From: Leptospira sp.
GTDB taxonomy: Bacteria > Spirochaetota > Leptospiria > Leptospirales > Leptospiraceae
Direction: 5' to 3'
Assembly: GCA_025457985.1 (NCBI GenBank)
Contig: JALOTI010000017.1
Span: forward strand, 1-12,014
Length of the DNA stretch: 12,014 bases
Position 1 is the first letter of the stretch. Every line of letters begins with the position of its first letter. Shown in pieces: positions 1 to 7,542 of the stretch. Made by a program: the position numbers and the translations under genes. A model generated the notes under the pieces. That model was not told where the DNA came from and did no database searches. It saw nothing but the letters and a program-made list of their open reading frames with translations.

Positions 1-1
1 A

Positions 2-478
2 GAAAAGTGGTCCGGCGATGCTGATAAGTCTGCTCAAAAAGTGGGCGAGTTTGCTGAGATAGAAATTCCTCTCACTATCCGCGAATATCTCACCTGGATG
101 GCTATCGAGCACTTCGTTGCCGCCGGATTCGGGCTTCTCTTTGTTGCGAGCCTATTGTTTACTGCTCGCGTGATTATGCGAAGAATTATCAATGCCGCAG
201 ACGCTACCAAAAATATCGGAACGATCAATATTCAAACCTATTCAAAGGATGATAAGGTTCACTTGGAGATCACAGACGACGGCGAGGGAATGACTGAAGA
301 AACCAAGTCAAAAATCTTTGATCCATATTTTACAACAAAGGAACTGGGAAAGGGAACAGGGCTAGGAATGTTTGTAGTTAAACAAATTGTAGATGCGTTT
401 GAGATAGCCCTTGAAATAGAATCCAAAGTTGGAGTAGGTTCAAAATTTCATTTTTCGTTTCACAAGGTACGTATCTAA
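2..478 (+). CDS. Histidine-kinase HATPase_c C-terminal part, 5'-truncated and possibly chimeric
   Basis: The reading frame is open from the window edge, so the start lies outside; a GTG at 41 is only an internal candidate. From about base 185 the protein is a typical GHKL ATPase of a sensor histidine kinase. Numbered from that GTG, it has an N box NAADA (51-55), G1 box DDGEGM (79-84), F box FDPYFTTK (93-100), G2 box GKGTGLGM (103-110) and a last glycine loop GVGSKF (131-136). The preceding ~60 residues hold a short hydrophilic stretch and one probable membrane helix (about 24-45) that runs straight into the N box. The HisKA helices with the phospho-accepting histidine, expected just before the N box, are absent. 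The first 180 bases are about 50% GC; the next 300 are about 38%. As it stands this could not be a normal autophosphorylating kinase. It may be a rearranged gene, an unusual fusion or an assembly join. The stop abuts the start of the next gene. Confidence 0.75.
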   Translation, partial: EKWSGDADKSAQKVGEFAEIEIPLTIREYLTWMAIEHFVAAGFGLLFVASLLFTARVIMRRIINAADATKNIGTINIQTYSKDDKVHLEITDDGEGMTEETKSKIFDPYFTTKELGKGTGLGMFVVKQIVDAFEIALEIESKVGVGSKFHFSFHKVRI

Positions 479-1456
479 TTGAATAACTCGATATTTACGG
501 AAAGCCAAACGCAATATATAGAATCTAATTTTGGCACGATTTCCTCAATCAAACCACTTCAGGAAGAGGCCTCGACCCGTCGGTATTTCCTGATTCATTC
601 AGCGAAAGGTAAATATGTCGTTTGTTTGGATGACATCGTAAATTTAGATTTCATTTCATTATCAAAATTTTTAGAAAAATCAAATATCCATGTTCCCCAT
701 GTGCATTCGCACAACATAGATTTGGGGATCACTACTATGAGCTTCGAAGGAGAAAAAGACTTTGGTTCTCTTTCTCTCTTGGAATACAAAGCTAAACTAC
801 CTTTGTTGGTCAACTTACTCCTCACACTTCAAAATCTCGATCCGCCTGAACCAGTTATAAGTCGACGCTTTGATACGGAAAAATTATCTTTTGAAGTCAA
901 TCTCACAAGAGAGAAGTATCAGTTGTTCCAATCGAAATTTCACATTGAGACAGAACTAACACAGGAAATGAATGCATTTTTGGATGAGACTATTGGATAT
1001 TTAGATCAATATCCAATTCAAGTTTTTACCCATCGCGATTTTCACTGCCGAAACATTTTGCTACATCCAACTAAGGAGTATTCTTTAATTGATTTTCAAG
1101 ATGCTCGATTAGGTATTCCTCAATATGACTTAGCTTCGATATTATATGATGCATATTATCCGCTTCCGCGTGAAACTCGAAAAGAGATACTGAATTATTT
1201 CAAATCAAGAAGTAAGGATGGATCAAAAAGATTTACTGAAGCTTTTTATCTTCAAGCATTACAAAGATCTTTTAAAGCGCTAGGTACATACTTCCGAATG
1301 GTTGTAGACCATCAAAAAGTGAAGTTCAAACCCTCTATACTTTCTTGCCTTAATCAACTTGAAGAAATTATACAATTAGGTTTGTTTTCTGACTCTTTAT
1401 TTATTTTTGTAAGATCTTTGCGAAACGAATTAGAATCACATGAAGAGTTTAAGTAA
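479..1456 (+). CDS. amgK: AmgK-like N-acetylmuramate/N-acetylglucosamine kinase (aminoglycoside phosphotransferase fold)
   Basis: This is a cytoplasmic small-molecule kinase, 325 residues, close to the usual AmgK length. An N-terminal ASTRRYF motif (31-37) matches the A-S-x-R-R-Y-F element of AmgK. The catalytic loop HRDFHCRN (185-192) and the metal-binding IDFQDARLG segment followed by P-x-YDLAS (204-220) are close to the AmgK/APH pattern. AmgK enzymes phosphorylate the anomeric carbon of MurNAc and GlcNAc, giving the 1-phosphate that MurU turns into UDP-MurNAc. A MurU-like gene follows after three bases, which strongly supports this reading over an antibiotic kinase or a choline/homoserine kinase. 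The start is a TTG directly after the TAA of the upstream frame, with AAGG at 464-467 as a somewhat distant ribosome site; no earlier in-frame start is possible. Translation is probably coupled to the upstream gene. Substrate is inferred, not shown. Confidence 0.8.
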   Translation: MNNSIFTESQTQYIESNFGTISSIKPLQEEASTRRYFLIHSAKGKYVVCLDDIVNLDFISLSKFLEKSNIHVPHVHSHNIDLGITTMSFEGEKDFGSLSLLEYKAKLPLLVNLLLTLQNLDPPEPVISRRFDTEKLSFEVNLTREKYQLFQSKFHIETELTQEMNAFLDETIGYLDQYPIQVFTHRDFHCRNILLHPTKEYSLIDFQDARLGIPQYDLASILYDAYYPLPRETRKEILNYFKSRSKDGSKRFTEAFYLQALQRSFKALGTYFRMVVDHQKVKFKPSILSCLNQLEEIIQLGLFSDSLFIFVRSLRNELESHEEFK

Positions 1457-1459
1457 GTA

Positions 1460-2173
1460 ATGAATGGATTTATTTTAGCAGCAGGTTTTGGCAAACGAAT
1501 GGGTGAATTAACAAAAAGCACTTGTAAGCCAATGTTATCGGTGAATGGAATTCGCCTAATAGACTATAGTCTTTACTTGGCCAATTCTTGGAACCTATCA
1601 AAAATCTGGATCAATACTCACTACCATTCGGATAAGATAGGAAACCATTTAAAACAATTCAAAAAGCTAAACCTTTTTATCTCTGAGGAAAAAGATAAAA
1701 TTTTGGGAACTGCTGGAGGAATTCGAACAGCTCTCTCCGATTTGGAAATAGAAACTAGGTTGGTGCTCATAAATCCCGATACTATTCTTCTTCCGAGTTC
1801 TGACTTTATGTTAAGATCTGATTTGCCATCTGGAAGTAAAATTCATCTATATCTGAGCCCATGTCCTGATAGTATGAACTATACAAAAATAAAAATTGAC
1901 TCGCATAACAAGGTAATTTTTGGCGATGGAGATTTGTACTACATAGGTCTTGCTATCATTGATGTTACTATTTTATCCCATCTAGAGAGAAATGAATTCT
2001 ATGACCTTTCCGATGTATTTAAAATACTCAGTAAGACTGGGGAAATTTCAGGAGAAATTTTTTCAGGAGAGGTGATTGATGTCGGAACTAAGGAGCTTTG
2101 GGAAAAGCTCCAGAACCAAGATGTGTTTAAATCAAATAAGGATAAAATCCTAAACTTCCTGCAATCTCATTGA
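1460..2173 (+). CDS. murU: MurU-like N-acetylmuramate-1-phosphate uridylyltransferase (NTP_transferase family)
   Basis: This is a sugar-1-phosphate nucleotidyltransferase of 237 residues, similar in size to MurU. The nucleotide-binding signature LAAGFGKRMGELT (6-18) is followed by CKPML (22-26), with Cys where proline is usual. Further motifs are GTAGGI (83-88), a metal-site aspartate in INPDT (D107, where family members usually read NGD) and a C-terminal IDVGT (206-210) holding the second metal aspartate. Members transfer UMP or GMP to a sugar 1-phosphate. The AmgK-like kinase three bases upstream points to MurNAc-1-phosphate plus UTP giving UDP-MurNAc. A mannose- or glucose-1-phosphate activity cannot be excluded from sequence alone. 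A 10-base direct repeat (2046-2055 and 2061-2070) near the 3' end encodes a repeated SGE motif. The last seven bases overlap the convergent isomerase gene. Confidence 0.75.
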   Translation: MNGFILAAGFGKRMGELTKSTCKPMLSVNGIRLIDYSLYLANSWNLSKIWINTHYHSDKIGNHLKQFKKLNLFISEEKDKILGTAGGIRTALSDLEIETRLVLINPDTILLPSSDFMLRSDLPSGSKIHLYLSPCPDSMNYTKIKIDSHNKVIFGDGDLYYIGLAIIDVTILSHLERNEFYDLSDVFKILSKTGEISGEIFSGEVIDVGTKELWEKLQNQDVFKSNKDKILNFLQSH

Positions 2174-3519
2174 TTATCGATTTGTTTTAGGATTTCCTCT
2201 TTTTTTGCCTCGTATCCTTTTTTTCCAAGAAGAGCAAACATATTGTTTTTGTAATCTTCTACACCTGGTTGGTCAAAAGGATTTACACCTAACATATAAC
2301 CTGAGATTCCACAAGCAAATTCAAAAAAATAGAGAAGTTGGCCTAAATTTTCTTCATTTAGATTGGGAATTTCAATTTGAAGGCATGGAACATTTCCATC
2401 CGTATGCGCAATTAAAGTACCTAACATAGCATTTTCATTTACTTCTGAGAGTTTTTTTCCTGCTAGATAATTCAACCCATCGCCATCATCCGATTTCTCT
2501 GTTAAATAAATGTCTTGTTTGGGTGATTGTATTTTTAGAACAGTTTCCTGTAAAATGCGTTCACCATCTTGTAGGTATTGTCCCATCGAATGAAGATCTG
2601 TTGTAAGTTGTACGGATGCCGGGAAAATTCCCTTTCCCGTTTTACCTTCACTTTCACCATACAATTGCTTCCACCATTCTAACAGAAATCCCAGTGCAGG
2701 TGAATAAGAGACTAAAACTTCGATTTTTTTACCGTTTCTGTATAACAAATTTCGATAGGCTGCATAAACGCAGGCTGGGTTATTTGAGGAATTTGATTCC
2801 TGAATTAGTTCCTCAGCCATTGTCTTCGCACCATCGACTAACTTGTGGATGGAAAATCCCGCGGCCGCAATTGGAAGTAATCCAACGGCTGTTAAAACAG
2901 AAAATCTACCACCAACATCATCTGGAATAGTAAACGTTGGGAATTGGTATTCCTCCGCTAATTTTTTTAAGGCACCTTTTTTGGAATCAGTTGTTGCAAA
3001 AACGCGATTTTTTACATTTTCTCTTCCGTACTTTCGCTCCAAGAGGGAGAGAAGTAATCGGAAAGCAATGGCAGGTTCGGTTGTAGTTCCGGATTTGGAA
3101 ATAACATTCACCGAAAAGTCTTTAGTTTCTAGAAATGCCAAAAGTTTGGAATGGTAATCCGCATCTAAGTGGTGACCTGCGTATAGAATTTTAACTGATT
3201 TTTTCGACGGTTCAAAAAAGTCACTGTCAGAACTAAGAGCCTCAATGACTGCTCTTGCACCCAAGTAACTTCCCCCAATCCCAACTACCACCAAATACTG
3301 TGAATGTGAATGAATGGTATCTACAGCTGATCTGATTTTTTGCAACTCGTCGTTTGTGATCTTTTTTGGAAGATCGATCCATCCTAAAAAATCATTTCCT
3401 TTGCCCGTCTTGGCCAAAAGAGTCTTTCGAGCAGTTTCTGCTTCGGCTAAAGTCTTTTGAAAATCAGATTCACTGACAAAACGTTTCGTAAAACGATCTG
3501 ATATTTTTAGATTCGACAT
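2167..3519 (-). CDS. pgi: Glucose-6-phosphate isomerase
   Basis: This cytoplasmic enzyme interconverts glucose 6-phosphate and fructose 6-phosphate in glycolysis and gluconeogenesis. At 450 residues it matches the short Bacillus/Thermotoga-type enzymes rather than the ~550-residue proteobacterial form. Visible motifs in order: GIGGSYLGARA (80-90), SKSGTTTEPA phosphate-binding loop (141-150), signature 1 DVGGRFSVLTAVG (201-213), the catalytic Glu region YGESEGK (E289), catalytic His in LHSMGQY (H310), and signature 2 NPFDQPGVEDYK (413-424) ending in the conserved Lys. No key residue is missing. The ATG start has AGGA seven bases upstream. The gene is transcribed away from galactokinase, with their start regions nearly touching, and converges on the MurU-like gene with a seven-base overlap. 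Fructose 6-phosphate is the precursor of UDP-GlcNAc, so it loosely links to the cell-wall genes next door; that link is inference. Confidence 0.97.
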   Translation of the reverse strand: MSNLKISDRFTKRFVSESDFQKTLAEAETARKTLLAKTGKGNDFLGWIDLPKKITNDELQKIRSAVDTIHSHSQYLVVVGIGGSYLGARAVIEALSSDSDFFEPSKKSVKILYAGHHLDADYHSKLLAFLETKDFSVNVISKSGTTTEPAIAFRLLLSLLERKYGRENVKNRVFATTDSKKGALKKLAEEYQFPTFTIPDDVGGRFSVLTAVGLLPIAAAGFSIHKLVDGAKTMAEELIQESNSSNNPACVYAAYRNLLYRNGKKIEVLVSYSPALGFLLEWWKQLYGESEGKTGKGIFPASVQLTTDLHSMGQYLQDGERILQETVLKIQSPKQDIYLTEKSDDGDGLNYLAGKKLSEVNENAMLGTLIAHTDGNVPCLQIEIPNLNEENLGQLLYFFEFACGISGYMLGVNPFDQPGVEDYKNNMFALLGKKGYEAKKEEILKQIDNQ

Positions 3520-3550
3520 AAGAGAGTCCTTATTGAGATTATTGCTACTT

Positions 3551-3565
3551 AAGGAAAATGATGTG
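3551..3565 (+). promoter_or_regulatory. Ribosome binding site deciding the galK start
   Basis: AAGGAA at 3551-3556 lies six bases before a GTG at 3563. Starting there gives a protein beginning M-S-L and about 32 residues before the conserved Arg of the galactokinase signature, as in known GalK proteins. An earlier in-frame TTG at 3533 would add ten residues rich in Leu and lacks a comparable site. Confidence 0.6.
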
Positions 3566-4732
3566 AGTTTGGATAGAAGTAAAGAAAATTTGAATTCTTT
3601 TGAAGAGATATTTGGAAGAAATGGGGAACCTATCAGGCATTTTCAAGCTCCTGCACGAATCAATATCATTGGAGAACACGTTGACTATTTGGGAGGCATT
3701 GTTCTCCCTGCGGCAATTAATTTTTCGGTAGATGCTTGGATTCGACCTAACCAAAGGGAAGAGTATCGATTCCATTCCGTCTCCTTCTCACAAACTGTAA
3801 ATGCCAAACACCCTTTTGCGCCTATACCGAATGCACACTGGGCTGACTATATACTAGGAGTTTTGGTGGAAATAGAGAAACATGGAAAATCTATTCCTGG
3901 ATTTGATCTCCTAATAGATGGAAACATCCCACAAGGAGCTGGACTTTCATCCTCCGCGGCATTAGAGGTTGTTGTTGGCTATTCAATCAACGAATTCTTT
4001 TCTCTTGGTCTTTCTAATAAGGAAATCGCTCTGATAGGACAGAGTGCAGAGAACAATTTTGTCGGAACTAAATGTGGAATCATGGACCAATTTGTTATTG
4101 CTCATGGAAAGAAAAACCATTGCCTTTCGCTTAATACTAGTTCTCTGGAATTTACCTATCATAATTTTGAACTAGTGGATTATGAATTTTATCTGATTAA
4201 TTCGAATGTAAAACACAGCCTAAAGGATAGTGCTTACAATACGAGGCGAGAAGAATGCGAAGCAGCTCTTAAGAAGATTCAAAAAACCAATCCACAATAC
4301 AAAAACTTATACGATGTGAAGCTTGATCCAAATGAACTTGTTTCTTATGGTCTTACAGAAAATGAAACTAAGAGGACTCAACATGTGCTCTCCGAACGCG
4401 AACGAACGAAACAAGTTATTCAAGGTCTCGAAAGCGGAGATTTAAATCTAGTAGGCGAAAAATTGTTTGAGGCCCATAAATCTTTGTCTAAAAGTTTCGA
4501 AGTCTCCTGTGAAGAAATGGACTTTCTGGCCGATTCCTTGAAATCTTTTGGAGCAGTTGGCGCTCGGATGATTGGCGGTGGTTTTGGTGGGTGTCTGCTC
4601 GTCCTGGACAAAAAGGAAAATTTTTCCCAAATTGAGCCACAAATCAAAAAAAGTTATCAACAAAAGTATGGTCTTCCGTTAAACTTCTATAAGTTTGAGA
4701 TTTCGGACGGGGTTAAAGAAGTAAATAAATGA
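3563..4732 (+). CDS. galK: Galactokinase (GHMP kinase family)
   Basis: This cytoplasmic enzyme phosphorylates galactose at C1 with ATP, the first committed step of the Leloir pathway. From the GTG at 3563 it has 389 residues, the normal GalK length (an alternative TTG at 3533 gives 399). The galactokinase signature ARINIIGEHVDYLGGIVLP (31-49) carries the catalytic Arg and the G-E-H-x-D-Y core; alanine replaces the usual glycine before the Arg. The GHMP ATP loop PQGAGLSSSAALE is at about 123-135, the catalytic-base region CGIMDQF at about 171-177 (D175), and the C-terminal GARMIGGGFGGC near 332-344. All residues needed for catalysis appear present. No galT, galE or galactose transporter is in the window, so a related sugar such as GalNAc or arabinose remains possible. 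It diverges from pgi and overlaps the next gene by four bases (ATGA), implying translational coupling. Confidence 0.92.
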   Translation: MSLDRSKENLNSFEEIFGRNGEPIRHFQAPARINIIGEHVDYLGGIVLPAAINFSVDAWIRPNQREEYRFHSVSFSQTVNAKHPFAPIPNAHWADYILGVLVEIEKHGKSIPGFDLLIDGNIPQGAGLSSSAALEVVVGYSINEFFSLGLSNKEIALIGQSAENNFVGTKCGIMDQFVIAHGKKNHCLSLNTSSLEFTYHNFELVDYEFYLINSNVKHSLKDSAYNTRREECEAALKKIQKTNPQYKNLYDVKLDPNELVSYGLTENETKRTQHVLSERERTKQVIQGLESGDLNLVGEKLFEAHKSLSKSFEVSCEEMDFLADSLKSFGAVGARMIGGGFGGCLLVLDKKENFSQIEPQIKKSYQQKYGLPLNFYKFEISDGVKEVNK

Positions 4733-5121
4733 TCGAGAATTGGGATGAATACACTATTGAAAGTGGCGACTTCAAAATGGAAGTGATCCAACAGAAACAC
4801 GTTCCACTTCCACCTGGTTCTATACTTTTTGAGCTCTCTGGAGAAATCAATCTCTACAACTCCCAAGCAATTAAAGAAAATTTGGAAAACCTTATTTCAA
4901 AAGGCATTCTTTATTTTTTCCTAAATTTTGAACAAGTTAGTTATATAGACAGTTCAGGTTTAGGCGTATGTTTGGGTATACACTCAAGAATTTCTAAAAA
5001 TAAAGGCTTCATACGTCTTGTCTCTCCATCCGAAAAAGTACGTTATGTACTAGAATTGACAAAACTTAAAAGCCTTCTTCAAATCTTTCCTACTCTAGAA
5101 TCTGCCTCTCAGAACATCTAA
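4729..5121 (+). CDS. STAS-domain anti-sigma-factor antagonist (SpoIIAA/RsbV family)
   Basis: This 130-residue protein is a single STAS domain of the anti-anti-sigma type. The β-strand/loop around residues 33-45 (LFELSGEINLYNS) leads to the phosphorylation loop YIDSSGLGVCLG (72-83). By comparison with SpoIIAA the second serine, S76, is the expected phospho-site. Such proteins bind an anti-sigma kinase when unphosphorylated and so release a sigma factor or another partner. No partner kinase, phosphatase or sigma factor is encoded in the window. The N-terminus has about 16 extra residues before the point where many family members begin; the ATG at 4777 (M17) is an alternative start but has no better ribosome site. 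The first start overlaps the galactokinase stop as ATGA, favouring coupled translation at 4729. The gene ends 14 bases before the convergent mtnP stop. Confidence 0.88.
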   Translation: MIENWDEYTIESGDFKMEVIQQKHVPLPPGSILFELSGEINLYNSQAIKENLENLISKGILYFFLNFEQVSYIDSSGLGVCLGIHSRISKNKGFIRLVSPSEKVRYVLELTKLKSLLQIFPTLESASQNI

Positions 5122-5130
5122 AATTTTTTA

Positions 5131-5150
5131 CCGATTTAAAAATAGGTCGG
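5131..5150 (+). terminator. Possible weak hairpin between convergent STAS and mtnP ends
   Basis: CCGATTT (5131-5137) can pair with AGGTCGG (5144-5150) around a six-base loop on the plus-strand transcript, using two G-U pairs; the minus-strand version keeps only four solid pairs. A run of six T lies before it (5124-5129) rather than after it, so it is not a textbook Rho-independent terminator. Its place between convergent stop codons is the main argument. Confidence 0.25.
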
Positions 5151-5999
5151 GAACAAGTATTTTAATTTTTGGACTTGTTCTTGGTTTCGCTTTTCTTCTG
5201 AAGTAACTAAAGAAAATTTAGTGGATCCAACCAGCGAAGTATCATCGGATACACCTAAATGATCGATTAGAGCAGATAACAACCGTTTAGCAGTCTCAGC
5301 ATTTTGTCCTAGATTTTGTAAAACCATTTCCAAGGTTACGTGTTCTTCATCTTCCTTCCAACAGTCATAGTCTGTCGACATACAAACCATCTGATATAGG
5401 ATCTCCGCTTCCCTTGCCAACTTTGCCTCCGGTAGTACAGTCATATTGATGATATCTGCGCCCCAAGATCTATACATATGAGATTCTGCTCTCGTCGAAA
5501 AAAGTGGTCCTTCCATACAGATCAAAGTTTTATTTGTATGAATTTTTAATTGGATTGATGCTGCTGCAGTCTCTACTTTTTTCCCAAGTCCTGAGGAGAA
5601 AGGATCTGCAAAAGGTGCGTGAGCAACCATACCATTTTCAAAAAAAGTGGCAGGTCTAGATTTTGTTCTGTCAATGATTTGAGAGGGAATCACAAAATCA
5701 CGAGGAGCAATTTCTTCCCGAAGGCTTCCTACTGAGCTGAATGCAATTATCTCTTCAACGCCTAATGCTTTCAAGGCGGCAATATTCGCTCTGGCTGGCA
5801 CTTCACTCGGGTTTAAAAAATGACCCTTTCCATGGCGGGGTAAAAATGCAATTTCCTTTCCCTTGAAACGACCTATTGTGATTTTGTCAGAAGGTTTTCC
5901 CCAGGGAGTATCAGGGTAGACTTCGTCCAAAATTTCCATTCCGTCGATGGAATATAAACCCGTACCACCAATAACACCTATTTTCACTGATTTTGACAT
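5136..5999 (-). CDS. mtnP: 5'-methylthioadenosine phosphorylase
   Basis: This enzyme splits 5'-methylthioadenosine with phosphate into adenine and methylthioribose 1-phosphate, recycling the by-product of polyamine and other S-adenosylmethionine-dependent reactions into the methionine salvage pathway. At 287 residues it has the normal length. It closely follows the human MTAP pattern: phosphate loop GGTGLYS (11-17), TPWGKPSD (31-38), phosphate-site PRHG (54-57), ANIAALK (71-77), SVGSLREE (89-96), EGPLFSTRAES (163-173), WGADIINMT (179-187, M186 at the ribose site) and STDYDCWKE (208-216). Asp210 and Asp212 in that last motif select adenine, which argues against a purine nucleoside phosphorylase or a methylthioinosine enzyme. 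The start has AGAGGA five bases upstream. It stands alone, divergent from the DUF4139 gene; no other salvage gene (mtnA-D) is in view. I see no SAM or other riboswitch in the 94-base upstream gap. Confidence 0.95.
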   Translation of the reverse strand: MSKSVKIGVIGGTGLYSIDGMEILDEVYPDTPWGKPSDKITIGRFKGKEIAFLPRHGKGHFLNPSEVPARANIAALKALGVEEIIAFSSVGSLREEIAPRDFVIPSQIIDRTKSRPATFFENGMVAHAPFADPFSSGLGKKVETAAASIQLKIHTNKTLICMEGPLFSTRAESHMYRSWGADIINMTVLPEAKLAREAEILYQMVCMSTDYDCWKEDEEHVTLEMVLQNLGQNAETAKRLLSALIDHLGVSDDTSLVGSTKFSLVTSEEKRNQEQVQKLKYLFPTYF

Positions 6000-6093
6000 T
6001 TGAATCCTCTATGTGTGCATTTTTTTAATTCTGTTTTTAGTTGCATTCGTTTTTTAAAAGAGAAGAGTTGAGCTTTGCTTGAGGAAATCCTTT

Positions 6094-7527
6094 ATGAAAT
6101 CTAAACTATTCTTACTTTCGAACCTTTTGATTCTAATATCGATTGCACATCCAACCATTTCGAATCCCAATTTTGACATTTCTACAAACGAAGACCAAAA
6201 AACATTAAGCGTCACTATCTACAATGGTGGAATCGGACTTGTTCGAGAGACCAGAAACCTAAATCTACCTAAAGGAATCCGAACACTTCGATTTGAAGAT
6301 GTTCCATCCCAAATCATCCCTCAGACGGTTCGTGTCAAAGGTGAAGACTCTAAAAAGCTGACGGTCTTTGAACAGAATTATGAATACGATCTAATTTCAC
6401 CATCTCGCCTAATGGACAAATACATTGGCAAAGAAGTAACCCTCTATCGGGAAACGGAAAAAAAAGAAACATCCGTAAAAGCAACATTGATTGCTAACAA
6501 TGGAAGCCCAGTCTATAAAATAGGTAATGAAATTTCGTTGGGTTATGATGGAAGGATAACAGTTCCTACTATTCCAGAGAATTTATTCGCTAAACCTACA
6601 TTAGTTTGGAAACTAAAAAACGATATCGATAAAGCGCAAAATATTGAAGTGTCATATCAAACACAAGGTCTTGGTTGGTCTGCAGATTATATTTTAGTTT
6701 TAGATAAAGATGAATCAATTTGTGGATTAAATTCTTGGGTTACACTTTCGAACCAATCTGGAACGGAATACAACCAAGCAACTCTCCAACTGGTTGCAGG
6801 AAAAGTTCAACTGATTTCAAACCGAAATGAATACCAACCAGCATTACGCGTCTCCAAAAAGTCTCTTATGAAGGACTATGAAGTGAGTGATACGGCTCCT
6901 GAATTTTCTCAGGAAAATCTTTCAGAATACTATCTTTATACTCTAGACCAGCCAACGAATATCGGTTATAATCAAACAAAACAAGTACAGCTATTTCAGT
7001 CCGAAGGTGTCGAAATAAAAAAGTACTTTGTGTTCGAAAATTTACCTATGCATGAAGGAAATGAAAAGAATTTCAATAATGCTAGCGTAAAGTACATTTT
7101 CAAAAATGCCAAAAAGAACAATTTAGGTCGACCTCTTCCTAGCGGAGTGGTACGAGTCTTCAAGGCTGATTCTAAGGGTCGCCAACAGCTTTTAGGAGAA
7201 GATACGATTGACCACACGCCAGAAAATGAAGAAGTTAAGATCACCACTGGGCAAGCTTTTGATGTAGTAGCGAATGGTAAAAAGTTGACGCAAGAAAGTT
7301 TTAAACTCTCCCGCGGAGATAGATCATCTTATTCAGCCGAAATACGAAATCGAAAAAAAGAAGCTATTGAAGTTCGTTTTTATGCAAGTTTATATGGCGA
7401 TTGGAATATTACAAAATCCAATTATAAATTCACAAAGGAGTCGGCTACAAGAACCTACGTAGATGTCCCCGTGAAAGCGAATGAAGTGGTTACAATCGAA
7501 TATACTGTCGAAACCAAGTATTACTAA
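6094..7527 (+). CDS. Exported DUF4139-domain protein of unknown function
   Basis: I start it at the ATG at 6094, which has GAGGA eight bases before it; a TTG at 6079 would add five residues. The 477-residue protein opens with a signal peptide (MKSKLFLL followed by a Leu/Ile-rich core to about residue 17, probable cleavage near residue 22-23), with no lipobox cysteine. The rest fits the DUF4139 family: an N-terminal strand-rich part, GLGWSADYILVLD (192-204), WVTLSNQSGTEY (215-226), ATLQLVAGKV (229-238), LPSGVVRVFKAD (348-359), GEDTIDHTPENEEV (368-381), TGQAFDV (385-391), then an immunoglobulin-like end with AEIRNRKKEAIEV and DWNI. Family members are β-rich, secreted or surface-attached proteins without an assigned activity; related 'mucoidy inhibitor A-like' names are historical. 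Its neighbour downstream, a MarR regulator, lies 60 bases away with its own promoter candidate, so co-transcription is uncertain. Confidence 0.88.
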   Translation: MKSKLFLLSNLLILISIAHPTISNPNFDISTNEDQKTLSVTIYNGGIGLVRETRNLNLPKGIRTLRFEDVPSQIIPQTVRVKGEDSKKLTVFEQNYEYDLISPSRLMDKYIGKEVTLYRETEKKETSVKATLIANNGSPVYKIGNEISLGYDGRITVPTIPENLFAKPTLVWKLKNDIDKAQNIEVSYQTQGLGWSADYILVLDKDESICGLNSWVTLSNQSGTEYNQATLQLVAGKVQLISNRNEYQPALRVSKKSLMKDYEVSDTAPEFSQENLSEYYLYTLDQPTNIGYNQTKQVQLFQSEGVEIKKYFVFENLPMHEGNEKNFNNASVKYIFKNAKKNNLGRPLPSGVVRVFKADSKGRQQLLGEDTIDHTPENEEVKITTGQAFDVVANGKKLTQESFKLSRGDRSSYSAEIRNRKKEAIEVRFYASLYGDWNITKSNYKFTKESATRTYVDVPVKANEVVTIEYTVETKYY

Positions 7528-7542
7528 AATTTGCGGTGTAAA

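Noticed and set aside
34..228. Minus-strand 64-residue hydrophobic frame at the window start
   Set aside because: It is antisense to the membrane-helix part of the first ORF; complement of a hydrophobic segment often looks hydrophobic too.
479..1456. Antibiotic (aminoglycoside) resistance kinase
   Set aside because: The fold is shared, but the ASTRRYF and YDLAS motifs and the MurU-like neighbour fit amino-sugar recycling better.
2616..3157. Two 104-residue plus-strand open frames inside pgi
   Set aside because: They lie antisense to a strongly conserved gene, have no domain pattern or ribosome site, and read as shadow frames.
6000..6093. Possible SAM or other riboswitch before mtnP
   Set aside because: The gap is only 94 bases, AT-rich, without the paired stems of a SAM riboswitch, and the mtnP leader part must share it with the divergent gene.
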